DNA of 26,632 nucleotides from Candidatus Egerieousia excrementavium (GCA_017694275.1 JADINB010000103.1:1-26632); one strand, 5' to 3'; positions 13,517-22,244 are shown, counted from the stretch's first letter. Numbers and translations are program-made. Notes: a model not told the origin generated them from the sequence alone.

Positions 13517-16306
13517 ATGGAGTTTCTCAGGGCGGTTGCCAAAATCTTTGCCGATTCTTCTGAGAACCGCCTGTTTGTCTTCCCCAACAGGCGGTCAATA
13601 AAGTTTTTTTTGAAATATCTTGGAACAGAGCATGGCAACCGTTCCGGCAAGCCCATGTTCGCACCGCAGACAACGACAGTAAACGACCTTTTTCTGAAAT
13701 TGAGCGGACTGAAAGCGGCAGACCCCATTGAGACCCAATATCTGCTATATAACCATTATGTTGAGCTGGTACATGGCGGAGACAGAGACAGGGAACCGTT
13801 CGATGAATTTATAAACTGGGGTAATGTCATTGTTTCTGATTTCAACGACATAGACAAGTATTTCATAGATGCCCGGCAGCTTTTTTCAAATATCAGAGAT
13901 CTGAAAGACATAGAGGAAGACTTCTCTTTTCTGTCTCCGGTGCAGCGCGAGGCCATAAGAAGATTCTGGGGTAACTTTACAAAGGGAGATGAAAGTTTCA
14001 AGAAAGAGAAATTCATTTCGCTCTGGTCTGTGATGTATGAACTGTATTCGCGCCTGAGGGCCTCGCTTTCAGCCAGAGGAGAAGGGTATGAGGGAATGAT
14101 TTACCGCAGCGTGGCCGGGAGGATAGACGAATTTGATCTGGGCAATCTGGTCTTTGTCGGCTTCAATGCTCCAAATGCGTGTGAAAAGATTCTTATGAAA
14201 AGAAGCCGTGATGCCGGAGGCGACTTTTACTGGGATTTTTACGGAGAGATGGTTACAGACCCTGACAACAAGTCTTCCATGTTCATAGAGTCGCTCAGGA
14301 AGGAGTTCCCTTCCAGACATCTCCTGCCGGATGATGCAACCCGCGTTACCGCTCTTTCCGACCTTGAGATAAACCTATACGGTGTGCCTTCCGGGGTGGG
14401 AGGTGCAATCCTTGCATGCGACATTCTGAGAAAGCATATTGGAGATGACCCTCTTAAGACTGCCGTGCTGCTGCCGGATGAGAAGCTGCTCATACCGCTG
14501 CTCTCATCAATACCGCAGGAATACGGAAAGGTAAATGTTACAATGGGCTATCCTGTTACAGCCACACCGCTTCCCGATTTTATGAACATGCTTGCAGGCT
14601 TGCAGAGAAACGTTGTGGAGCAGGATGGCAAAAGTCTCTTTCATCACGCTTCGGTAAGGGCGCTTCTCTCTCACAGATATCTGAAAGCCGCAGCAGGCAG
14701 CCTGTGCAGCAATATCTGTGAAAACATAGTCAGGGAAAACAAAATCTATATATCTTCCGACGATCCGCTGTTTACAGGCTCAGAATCCGGCCTTGTAAGA
14801 AAGATTTTCCGCAGCATGGAGAGGGTTCAAGATATAATAGACTGGCAGAGAGAGATACTTGAAGAGATAGAATCTGCCGTGGAGCATCCCGACAAGGATT
14901 TCATATACTGCTATTACAAGGCTCTCGAAAAGTTGAAAAAACTGGACTTGCCGCTTGGAAAGGCTGCATATTTCAGGCTGTTGAGGCAGATGACCTCAAT
15001 GTTTACGGTGCCTTTCAGGGGTGAGCCGCTGGAGGGGTTGCAGATAATGGGGCCTCTTGAAATCCGCTCCCTTGATTTCGACAACATAATAATACTCTCT
15101 GCAAACGAAGGCCTTTTTCCTGCAACCGCAGCGGCGCCTTCGCTGATTCCCTATAACTTGAGGCTCGGGTTCGGACTGCCCACATATCAGCTCCAGGACG
15201 CAATTTCGGCCTACCATTTCTACAGAAGCATCTGCAGGGCCAGGAATCTGTACATGATATATGATTCGAGGGCTGAGGGGCTGAACAGGGGTGAAGAGAG
15301 CCGTTACATAAAGCAGCTGAAATATCATTATGAATGCAGAATCAACGGACATTCTGTAACTTATCCTCTCGTAAACGGCACTGTGCAGATTGAACCGCTC
15401 GCAAAAAGCGATGCCATTATGGAAAAGATGCGCAACCTGTATATGGGGGATGGGGGCGGATACCTGTCGGCAAGTGCTATAAATTGTTATATAGATTGTC
15501 CGCTGAAATTCTACCATACTTATGTTGAGGGGATAAGGGAACAGGACGACGTGATTGAGGAACTCGATGCCGGAAAATTCGGAGAACTTTTCCATGCTGT
15601 AGTTCAAAGGCTGTATGCTCCCTATTTGAACGAGGTGCTTTCTGCAGATCTTATATCAAGACTAAGGACAGACAGGGAAGGCCGTATAGACAACATCATA
15701 GATGAGTATTTTGCCAGGGAAAAGCTTGGTAAAATCTCGGGAGAAAACCTTATAGTCAAGGAGGTTATAAAAAGATACATAGCCATAACGCTTGGCGTGG
15801 ATGCCAGAATCGCCCCTTTTTGCCTGCATGCGGCAGAAAAGAGGATGTTTTGCTCCATGGAACTGCCTGGAACGGGAACGGTGCGTCTCAAGGCCATAAT
15901 AGACAGAATTGACAGTACAGACGCCGGACTGCGTATTGCAGACTATAAGACAGGCAAGGTTGTCATGCCCGGCAAAAAGGATTTTGACATATCTCAGCTG
16001 TTCAATATTGAAAAGGTGCATTACAAGGAACTGTTCCAGCTCTATTTCTATGCATACGTATTTTCCCGTGACGGCGGGATGCAGGACCCGGATGAGTTCA
16101 GGCTGGTCATATACAATGTTCCTGAACTGTTGAAAAAGTCGTTTACGGAGCATATTGCAACCAGAGATTCGCTTGAGGCGTTCGGGCAGATGCTGAAAGA
16201 GTGCATTGGCGGGATATTCAATCAGCAGATTCCGTTTTCTCCCTCTTCGTGGAACAGCGAGGGGTGCAGAGAGTGTAAATTCAAACTGCTTTGCAGACAC
16301 AGATGA
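13517..16306 (+). CDS. addB: AddB-like PD-(D/E)XK nuclease subunit with a degenerate helicase domain
   Basis: This 929-residue protein corresponds to the AddB subunit of the AddAB helicase-nuclease, which resects double-strand breaks for RecA. The N-terminal domain has the UvrD-like layout, but where a Walker A would stand it reads FPNRRS (residues 22-27), with no GKT. It is therefore expected to be an inactive motor, as known for Bacteroidetes-type AddB. The C-terminal nuclease shows D796 and DYK at 809-811 (ADYKTGK). Cys residues at 661 (CPLKFYHTY) and 917, 920, 926 (C-x2-C-x5-C at the extreme C-terminus) form the classic iron-sulfur staple of AddB nucleases. It overlaps addA by four bases (ATGA), so the subunits are made together. 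Confidence 0.9.
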   Translation: MEFLRAVAKIFADSSENRLFVFPNRRSIKFFLKYLGTEHGNRSGKPMFAPQTTTVNDLFLKLSGLKAADPIETQYLLYNHYVELVHGGDRDREPFDEFINWGNVIVSDFNDIDKYFIDARQLFSNIRDLKDIEEDFSFLSPVQREAIRRFWGNFTKGDESFKKEKFISLWSVMYELYSRLRASLSARGEGYEGMIYRSVAGRIDEFDLGNLVFVGFNAPNACEKILMKRSRDAGGDFYWDFYGEMVTDPDNKSSMFIESLRKEFPSRHLLPDDATRVTALSDLEINLYGVPSGVGGAILACDILRKHIGDDPLKTAVLLPDEKLLIPLLSSIPQEYGKVNVTMGYPVTATPLPDFMNMLAGLQRNVVEQDGKSLFHHASVRALLSHRYLKAAAGSLCSNICENIVRENKIYISSDDPLFTGSESGLVRKIFRSMERVQDIIDWQREILEEIESAVEHPDKDFIYCYYKALEKLKKLDLPLGKAAYFRLLRQMTSMFTVPFRGEPLEGLQIMGPLEIRSLDFDNIIILSANEGLFPATAAAPSLIPYNLRLGFGLPTYQLQDAISAYHFYRSICRARNLYMIYDSRAEGLNRGEESRYIKQLKYHYECRINGHSVTYPLVNGTVQIEPLAKSDAIMEKMRNLYMGDGGGYLSASAINCYIDCPLKFYHTYVEGIREQDDVIEELDAGKFGELFHAVVQRLYAPYLNEVLSADLISRLRTDREGRIDNIIDEYFAREKLGKISGENLIVKEVIKRYIAITLGVDARIAPFCLHAAEKRMFCSMELPGTGTVRLKAIIDRIDSTDAGLRIADYKTGKVVMPGKKDFDISQLFNIEKVHYKELFQLYFYAYVFSRDGGMQDPDEFRLVIYNVPELLKKSFTEHIATRDSLEAFGQMLKECIGGIFNQQIPFSPSSWNSEGCRECKFKLLCRHR

Positions 16307-19300
16307 CAGGAAAGATAGACATATACAAGGCCTCCGCAGGTTCAGGAAAGACCTTCAGGCTCACAGGAGAGTATATAAAGTTGCTCTTTGCAGACGAGTA
16401 TGAGTACAGGCATATTCTGGCTGTGACCTTTACAAACAAGGCTACCGACCAGATGAAGCACCGTATACTGAGTGAACTCTACCTGCTCTCAAAACATCCC
16501 GAAAAATCTGCATATATAGACGAGATAATTTCATGTACGCACAAGAGCGCCTCTGAGGTTGCGGAGTATTCGGGCTCTGTCCTCAAGAGAATACTGCACG
16601 ATTATTCTGCGTTCAGCATAAGTACGATAGACACTTTTTTCCAGAGTGTGATGCGTTCCTTTTCGCGTGAACTGGGGAGAATGGCGACATATAACGTCGA
16701 GATTGACGACAGCCAGATAATATCCATGGTGATAGACCGCATGTTTCTCTCTCTTGACAAGAGCGAAAATTCCAGACTCCTGGACTGGCTCATAAGATAT
16801 TCTCTGGAGAGCATTGAGGAGGGCCGGTCGTGGAGAATAAAGAACAATATAATGGAACTCTCCAAAAATCTCAATTCGGAGAGTTTCAAGATAAAGAACA
16901 GGGGACGGGCCGGTTATTTCAATCCGGGCCGTTACATGGAGCAGATCCAGCGCCTGAAAGAGAAGATTGCCGTGGTGGAACGTTCTTATGTGGAGAGTGT
17001 GAAAAAACTTGCGGAACAGGCAATCAGGATAATAGAAGGCGGAGGCCTTACCCTTCTCGACTTCAAGGGCCGTTCGAGGTCTCCATTTGCCAGGTTAGGG
17101 AAGTTTGCAGCAGGCAATGCCATATTTGACACAGGCAGTTATGACGCTTTTTCAGGATTGTACGGGAATGTGGATGAGTGGGTGAAAACCGGGAATAAGG
17201 CAAAAGTTCTTGGCATATACGGGGAACTGAATGATCTCATCGGGGAAATGATAAGGTGCTACAGGGAGAACTACCGGCTTTACGCCACATGCGGCAAGGT
17301 GAAGAACAACCTCGGTGCACTTGCCATATTGGGGGAGATTCATTCAAACCTTGCCCTTTACTGCAGGGAGAACAATATCCTGCTTCTTTCCCAGACCAAT
17401 GAACTTCTGCACGATATAATAGACGGCAGCGATACGCCTTTCATTTATGAAAAAGTAGGCACTTGGATAAACCATTTCATGATAGACGAGTTCCAGGATA
17501 CCTCATCAATGCAGTGGGAGAATTTCAAGCCGTTGCTGCATAACAGCATTGCGGAGGGGAACGGCAACCTTGTGGTGGGTGACGTAAAGCAGAGCATTTA
17601 CAGATGGCGCAATTCAGACTGGAGTATCCTGAACAAGGGCATAATGCGGGAATTTGAGTGCAATGTGAGCACCCTTTCCGTAAACTGGAGGAGCAGCAAG
17701 GATATTGTGGAATTCAACAATGGATTTTTCGGTTATGCTGCCATGATGCTCGAAGATTTTTATTGCGATTCTACGGGAACTGAAGCCGATACCATATCTG
17801 GGATCTATGATGTCACGCAGGACGAATCCCGGAATGAAAATCTTGCAGACCAGATTGTTTCTGAAAAGGGGGCGAAGATGCCCGGTTATGTGGAGCTGAA
17901 CTTTACGGCCGACAGTCAGACAAGCGAAGAGGTGAATTCTGCCATACTGCTCTCTACGGCAGGCAGGCTTATAGACAACGGGTATCCTCAGAACAGGATT
18001 TGTGTTCTGGTAAGGTATAATGCCGATGCTGAAGCTGCCGCAAGGATTCTCGCGGAGGCAGGTTATCAGGTCTCTTCTGCGGAGGCTTTCACGCTGGGTC
18101 TCTCAGATGCCGTTCTTGAAGTTGTTTCACGGCTTGAGGCACTGGATAACGGCAATCCGGCAGAAGAAGATGAAAAACTGGAGGCGCTCCCGCTTTACAT
18201 CCTGTGCGAGACTCTTATCAGGGAGAAACTTGAGTCTGGCCAGAAAGAAGACTTGCTTTTCCTGCAATCCTTCCTGGATGCTGTTCTGGAGTTTTCTGTC
18301 AAAAACGGAGATAACCGTACCGCATTTCTCAAATGGTGGCATGATTCAGGTTATATGACAAAGGTCCAGCTTTCCCAGGAGAGAGATGCCATCAACGTAA
18401 TGACAATTCACAAGTCAAAGGGACTGGAATTCGACGCCGTGATTATTCCATATTTCAGGTTGCCGCTCGAGCCTGTGGGATGGAACCGCCCGCTCCTGTG
18501 GAGCGACGCTGCTTCAAAGGCTCTGGATTTTGACGGAGTGCTTTCGGCCATATACTCTTCCAGATTGAGAGACACACTATTTGAAAAGGAGTATCTTGAT
18601 GAGAAACTCTGCTGTTTTGTAGATAACCTTAACCTGGCTTATGTGGCCTTTACAAGAGCAAAGAGGGAACTTGTTGTAATTGCCGATGCAGATACCCGGA
18701 ATGTCGAGAGGATTGCCTCTCCTGAGGGTATCTCAGACCTGCTTTACGGTTATGCGACAGCGGCAATGGCTGAAAGCCTTTGCGAAGGCAGTTCGGTGCA
18801 GACTTTTTCTTCCGGTGTTCCATCCTCTTTCCCGGAAGATGAGACAGACCCCGGCCTTGAACAGCCGGTGCAGCTTCCTCTACAGTTTTCGGCCGCTTTG
18901 GCCCTTAAACGGTTTGGAACGGCGCTGCAGAGCAGGGATTCAGGCGACGGCTCCGATATAAGGAACAGGGGCATAGTCTTGCATGAATATTTTTCGCAGA
19001 TAGCAAATGCGGAAGATATTGTGAAAATAGAAGATCCAGAGGTGCGGGATCTTATAGCCGGCAAACTGGCCTTTGTGGAGAAATATGGTTGGTTTTCAAA
19101 AGAGTATGAGGTTTACAGAGAGTGTGAGATTATAGCTTCAGATGGCTCTGTGCATCGTCCTGACCGTGTTGTTGCAAAAGACGGTGAGGCTGTTGTGATA
19201 GATTACAAGTTTGGTGAATACCGCCCCTGCGATCCGAGGTACGTGCGCCAGGTCAGGTCTTACATGAAACTGCTTTCCGATATGGGATTCAGAAACGTGC

Positions 19301-19347
19301 GCGGCGCCCTGTGGTATGTCAACCATGACAGGGTGGAAGAGTTCTGA
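16303..19347 (+). CDS. addA: AddA-like UvrD-family helicase/exonuclease subunit
   Basis: This 1014-residue protein is the motor and second nuclease of AddAB. Superfamily 1 motifs run in order: Walker A KASAGSGKT with K16, VTFTNKATDQM (Ia), DEFQDT at residues 395-400 (II), VGDVKQSIYRWRNSD (III), LSVNWRSS (IV), VMTIHKSKGLEFD (V) and YVAFTRAKREL (VI). The C-terminal nuclease has D954 (HRPDRV) and DYK at 967-969 (IDYKFGEYRP), spaced exactly as in the upstream AddB. The frame is open from a TTG at 16291, but the ATG at 16303 overlapping the addB TGA is the better start. It is the last gene of the operon and ends 39 bp from a convergent gene, with no clear terminator between. Confidence 0.93.
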   Translation: MTGKIDIYKASAGSGKTFRLTGEYIKLLFADEYEYRHILAVTFTNKATDQMKHRILSELYLLSKHPEKSAYIDEIISCTHKSASEVAEYSGSVLKRILHDYSAFSISTIDTFFQSVMRSFSRELGRMATYNVEIDDSQIISMVIDRMFLSLDKSENSRLLDWLIRYSLESIEEGRSWRIKNNIMELSKNLNSESFKIKNRGRAGYFNPGRYMEQIQRLKEKIAVVERSYVESVKKLAEQAIRIIEGGGLTLLDFKGRSRSPFARLGKFAAGNAIFDTGSYDAFSGLYGNVDEWVKTGNKAKVLGIYGELNDLIGEMIRCYRENYRLYATCGKVKNNLGALAILGEIHSNLALYCRENNILLLSQTNELLHDIIDGSDTPFIYEKVGTWINHFMIDEFQDTSSMQWENFKPLLHNSIAEGNGNLVVGDVKQSIYRWRNSDWSILNKGIMREFECNVSTLSVNWRSSKDIVEFNNGFFGYAAMMLEDFYCDSTGTEADTISGIYDVTQDESRNENLADQIVSEKGAKMPGYVELNFTADSQTSEEVNSAILLSTAGRLIDNGYPQNRICVLVRYNADAEAAARILAEAGYQVSSAEAFTLGLSDAVLEVVSRLEALDNGNPAEEDEKLEALPLYILCETLIREKLESGQKEDLLFLQSFLDAVLEFSVKNGDNRTAFLKWWHDSGYMTKVQLSQERDAINVMTIHKSKGLEFDAVIIPYFRLPLEPVGWNRPLLWSDAASKALDFDGVLSAIYSSRLRDTLFEKEYLDEKLCCFVDNLNLAYVAFTRAKRELVVIADADTRNVERIASPEGISDLLYGYATAAMAESLCEGSSVQTFSSGVPSSFPEDETDPGLEQPVQLPLQFSAALALKRFGTALQSRDSGDGSDIRNRGIVLHEYFSQIANAEDIVKIEDPEVRDLIAGKLAFVEKYGWFSKEYEVYRECEIIASDGSVHRPDRVVAKDGEAVVIDYKFGEYRPCDPRYVRQVRSYMKLLSDMGFRNVRGALWYVNHDRVEEF

Positions 19348-19386
19348 TTGTTCTGCAGACTTCTTTCTTCTGCAGGCATGCCTCAA

Positions 19387-20523
19387 CTATTCCAGCCTGT
19401 AATGATATTTGAGAGTATCTGTGTCTGTCGTGCGGAGTTCAGGGTGCAGTATTATTGAAAGGTCCTTGAGAATGACATGCGGTTCCACCGCCCCTCTCTC
19501 CCAGAAATCGCTGCCTCCTGCAGGAGTGCGCCTTTTGCTGTTGTTGTATACCTGCCTGTCAGATATGGAAGGGATCCCTGCAAAAAGAGGATTTGCCTTT
19601 TTCAGGGTTTCCAGGCTCATGTCTCCGGGATTGAGCCAGACATCTGCATTAAGGGCATACCGGTAAACGGTCTCTATTCCGGCAATGCTTGATTTGGTCT
19701 CTCCCTTGCGGCTGCCGAGAATGGTGCCGCCGGCATCCTCTACCAGCCGGCTCATGTAGTTCTCTGCACCGGGAATATACCATAACCCGTTGTATGGAGA
19801 GTTTATGAGAACTTTTGTCTTTTCTGTTGTTTTTTCTGCAATGCTGTTTTTCAGGGAGATATATGCGTCTCTTGCATAAGTGTATATGGAATCTGCCTTT
19901 CGGGTCTCACCGGTGAGCAGCCCAAAGATCTTTATGTACTCCATCCTTCCTACAGGATGATTTTCGAGATAGTCTCCTATTGCCATGACCTTTATGCCGA
20001 GTTCCCGCAATTTGGAGATGTATGTGTTGTCTGCTCCGCTTATGCCGTATGCGAAAACAATGTCGGGGTTGAGGCTCATGATAAGTTCGTAATTGGGCAG
20101 GCTCTCTGTCCCCACATCTTTGATCTTATCCTCCATTACAAGGGCCCGTGCCGTGGAATCGTAGATAAAGCGGGTTCCTGAAACGCCCTTTATGGTCTCG
20201 CTTTTCCCCAGGGCGTTGAGATATGCGACATGGGAGGTTGACATGCAGACTGCACGTTCCACAGGGCAGGGCAGGGCGTAGGGGTCGTTTATGAAACTGC
20301 CGTAAATCTCTCTTGGCACCAGCGTGTAAGTCTGATAACTTTCGCCTCCGCTCCACATGTCTGCAACGGTTATTTTTTTTATGGTTGAATCTGCATCCTC
20401 TATTGTGAAATATTTTGCATATTCTACCGTGCCGCTTTCGTGCAGATTTCCTTTCCCTTTCTGCCCGTTGCAGCCTGCAAGCAAGATTGCCGCAGCAACG
20501 GCTATTGCAACATGTCTTTTCAT
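19387..20523 (-). CDS. Periplasmic substrate-binding lipoprotein of an ABC importer (siderophore/cobalamin type)
   Basis: This 378-residue lipoprotein has a signal MKRHVAIAVAAAILLAGC, with lipidated C18. The body resembles the FecB/BtuF class of metal-chelate binding proteins: PVERAVCMSTSHVAYLNALG near the start of the first lobe, then ELIMSLNPDIVFAYG, KLRELGIKVMAIGDYLENHP, and a second lobe with VLINSPYNGLWYIPG and VEDAGGTI. The likely ligand is an iron chelate or corrinoid, but the sequence does not decide. The ATG at 20523 is chosen because it starts a proper lipoprotein signal; the frame is open 15 codons further. It is orphaned, with no permease or ATPase on either side, and is divergent from the flavoprotein gene. 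No riboswitch was recognised in its short leader. Confidence 0.82.
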   Translation of the reverse strand: MKRHVAIAVAAAILLAGCNGQKGKGNLHESGTVEYAKYFTIEDADSTIKKITVADMWSGGESYQTYTLVPREIYGSFINDPYALPCPVERAVCMSTSHVAYLNALGKSETIKGVSGTRFIYDSTARALVMEDKIKDVGTESLPNYELIMSLNPDIVFAYGISGADNTYISKLRELGIKVMAIGDYLENHPVGRMEYIKIFGLLTGETRKADSIYTYARDAYISLKNSIAEKTTEKTKVLINSPYNGLWYIPGAENYMSRLVEDAGGTILGSRKGETKSSIAGIETVYRYALNADVWLNPGDMSLETLKKANPLFAGIPSISDRQVYNNSKRRTPAGGSDFWERGAVEPHVILKDLSIILHPELRTTDTDTLKYHYRLE

Positions 20524-20544
20524 TCGTCTCTCTTTTTTATGGAT

Positions 20545-20565
20545 GCTCTTTGGAAGAGCGTTTTT
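20545..20565 (+). terminator. Terminator-like hairpin in the divergent region, oriented +
   Basis: GCTCTT (20545-20550) pairs with AAGAGC (20554-20559) around TGG, followed by GTTTTT. The T-run is on the + strand only, yet there is no + gene directly upstream. It could stop antisense read-through across the binding-protein gene, or simply fold in the leader of that gene. Confidence 0.4.
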
Positions 20566-20616
20566 CAAACGGGTGATAAAAGTAACTAAAAAATGGAAAA
20601 TCCGCCACTTTTAATT

Positions 20617-20623
20617 TACTTTG
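20617..20623 (+). promoter_or_regulatory. -7-like box four bases before the flavoprotein ATG
   Basis: TACTTTG resembles TAnnTTTG with one spacer base missing, and only CAAA lies between it and the ATG at 20628. If functional, the message would be leaderless, as proposed for recG. No -33 element is seen. Confidence 0.4.
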
Positions 20624-20627
20624 CAAA

Positions 20628-21881
20628 ATGGATTGTTTCGATTTGGCTATAGCAGGTGGCGGGGCGGCAGGCCTTTTCGGTGCGGCAGTTGCCGCCGGGC
20701 GCGGGCTTTCTGTATTGTTGCTTGAGAGGAACGAGCGTTGCGGGAAAAAAATAGCCATTACAGGCAAGGGACGGTGCAATCTGACAAATACCAGAGATTG
20801 GGGCGAATTCTCGGAGCATATTCATCCTTCTCCGAATTTCTTCAAAAGTGCTTTTTTTGGAATGAGCAACAGGGCCACAATGGCCTTTTTCGAGCAAATA
20901 GGGTTGCCATTGACAGTAGAGAGGGGGCAGAGAGTATTTCCGGCAAGCATGAGGGCGCAGGATGTTACAGACGTTTTGCTTGCCAGGTTGAGACAGCTTG
21001 GAGTTTCTGTCTGTACCGGGTGGCGTGTGGTTGGAGCTTCAAAGGTCGAATATGGTGCTTGTACTCCGGTTTTCAAAGTCAAGGCAAAATCTGCCTCAGG
21101 GGAGTTGCGGGTGTTTGCGGCAAGAAATCTGCTTATAACTACCGGAGGGCTTTCCTATCCTGCAACCGGTTCTACCGGCGACGGTTATGTTCTGGCCGAA
21201 AGTTTCGGCCACAAGATAGTTCCATGTTTTCCATCGCTTACTGCGTTGGTTCCATTGCATTACGACACTTCTCTCAGCGGTGTTTCACTTAAAAATGTGG
21301 AACTTTCGCTCTATGTGAACGGCAATTGTGTGCAGACCGAATTTGGGGAGATGGATTTTACAGACGACGGGATAGAAGGGGCGGCGGCAATCAGGCTGAG
21401 CAGGAGGGCTGTCGCCGCGCTTGGCGGAAAGCAGAAGGTTTTTGTATCGTTTGACCTGAAACCCGCCTTGTCATGCGAACAGCTGCGCTTGAGAATCAGG
21501 CGTGAGGCTGCGGCCGACATATCTATAGCCAAAGGTGGCGCTGCAGGATTGAAGGCTCTTTTGAAACGGCTTTTGCCCGGAGCTCTTATAGCTCCTTTCA
21601 TGCGGGCAAACAAAGACCTTTCTTATGAGAACCTGCCTGAAAGATTGAAAGCATGGAGGTTTGCCATTGTCTCCTATGTAGGGTATCGCAGATGTGTTGT
21701 AACCGCAGGCGGTGTAGATCTGGCAGGTATCTCTCCAAAGACCATGGGTTCCAAATTGGTTGACGGGCTTTATTTTGCAGGTGAAATCCTTAATCTGGAC
21801 GGTGATACGGGCGGTTACAATCTGCAGATTGCCTTTTCTACCGCAGCGCTTGCGGCAAAAAGCATCTCTGGCCGGGGATAA
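20628..21881 (+). CDS. HI0933/BaiN-family NAD(P)/FAD-dependent oxidoreductase
   Basis: This 417-residue soluble flavoprotein starts with an FAD-binding Rossmann motif (LAIAGGGAAGL, glycines around residues 10-15). The family signature KKIAITGKGRCNLTN follows at 40-54, then NLLITTGGLSYPATGSTGDGY. The C-terminal FAD segment reads GLYFAGEILNLDGDTGGYNLQIAFSTA. These are the marks of the HI0933 family, which includes BaiN and proteins annotated as aminoacetone oxidase-like. The true substrate of most members, and of this one, is unknown. The length is typical and no key motif is damaged. It is a single-gene unit; its stop at 21881 is followed after six bases by the repeat array. Confidence 0.9.
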   Translation: MDCFDLAIAGGGAAGLFGAAVAAGRGLSVLLLERNERCGKKIAITGKGRCNLTNTRDWGEFSEHIHPSPNFFKSAFFGMSNRATMAFFEQIGLPLTVERGQRVFPASMRAQDVTDVLLARLRQLGVSVCTGWRVVGASKVEYGACTPVFKVKAKSASGELRVFAARNLLITTGGLSYPATGSTGDGYVLAESFGHKIVPCFPSLTALVPLHYDTSLSGVSLKNVELSLYVNGNCVQTEFGEMDFTDDGIEGAAAIRLSRRAVAALGGKQKVFVSFDLKPALSCEQLRLRIRREAAADISIAKGGAAGLKALLKRLLPGALIAPFMRANKDLSYENLPERLKAWRFAIVSYVGYRRCVVTAGGVDLAGISPKTMGSKLVDGLYFAGEILNLDGDTGGYNLQIAFSTAALAAKSISGRG

Positions 21882-21903
21882 ATCTCTTTGCTGTTTAGTT
21901 TAA

Positions 21904-21932
21904 ACTTCGTTTTCATATCTCTCCAGATAGGA
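21904..21932. repeat. Repeat unit Y, copy 1
   Basis: This 29-bp unit begins ACTTCGTTTTCATA and continues through CTCTCC to AGGA. It matches copy 2 at 22216-22244 at 26 of 29 positions by eye. It directly precedes the first full X unit. Confidence 0.75.
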
Positions 21933-21939
21933 TGGCTCC

Positions 21940-22000
21940 GCCTCTGCTCTCGGCTTGCTGTTTATTTTAAACTTCGTTTACAATCACGCTGCGCCTCGGC
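21940..22000. repeat. Repeat unit X, copy 1 (61 bp)
   Basis: The unit begins GCCTCTGCTCTCGGCTTG and ends CACGCTGCGCCTCGGC. It is identical to copy 2 except for a two-base indel (CTTCG here, CTTCTCG in copy 2). Confidence 0.88.
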
Positions 22001-22018
22001 ATAGTCAGAATAAATTCT

Positions 22019-22081
22019 GCCTCTGCTCTCGGCTTGCTGTTTATTTTAAACTTCTCGTTTACAATCACGCTGCGCCTCGGC
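22019..22081. repeat. Repeat unit X, copy 2 (63 bp)
   Basis: This is the same sequence as copy 1 with two extra bases (TC) in the middle. An 18-bp spacer (ATAGTCAGAATAAATTCT) separates it from copy 1. The near identity of the copies points to recent duplication or ongoing conversion. Confidence 0.88.
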
Positions 22082-22117
22082 TGTGGAGGGAAAACTTGCT
22101 TGCCTGATTACTGGTCT

Positions 22118-22242
22118 CTGTTTGGAGAGATACCCGTGCCTTGCGGCACTTGCGGTTGCCCGAAGCCTTTGCTGCTGCAAGCAGGCTTGCGCCGCACATG
22201 CTTCCTGCAACCGGCACTTCGTTTTCATACCTCTCCAAACAG
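22118..22242. repeat. Nested palindrome inside the repeat array
   Basis: A perfect 12-bp inverted repeat bounds the element: CTGTTTGGAGAG at 22118-22129 and CTCTCCAAACAG at 22231-22242. Moving inward, GTGCC (22136-22140) pairs with GGCAC (22213-22217), GGTTGC (22154-22159) with GCAACC (22207-22212), AAGCCT (22163-22168) with AGGCTT (22183-22188), and TTGC (22169-22172) with GCAA (22177-22180) around TGCT. The whole can fold into one long interrupted hairpin, so it may be a small non-autonomous mobile element or a structured RNA. No transposase or target-site duplication was recognised. Confidence 0.65.
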
Positions 22243-22244
22243 GA
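22216..22244. repeat. Repeat unit Y, copy 2
   Basis: This 29-bp partner of 21904-21932 forms the right arm of the nested palindrome, and runs into the truncated X copy at 22252 through a 7-bp link. Confidence 0.75.

Noticed and set aside
19348..19386. Terminator between addA and the convergent binding-protein gene
   Set aside because: Two CTGCAG sites and AGGCATGCCT are self-palindromes without a loop or T-run; I could not build a convincing hairpin.
20524..20627. Cobalamin riboswitch before the binding lipoprotein
   Set aside because: The leader is at most about 100 bases and shows no B12-box-like core; it is too short for the aptamer.
21940..22081. Possible CRISPR array from the direct repeats
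   Set aside because: The units are 61-63 bp with an 18-bp spacer and only two full copies; there are no cas genes, and the repeats are truncated irregularly.
22046..22228. Minus-strand frame of 60 codons, and overlapping + frames, within 22034-22508
   Set aside because: They run through the palindrome and repeat units or lie opposite the FAH-like gene, show no domain, and change frame relative to the repeat peptides; treated as repeat-derived.
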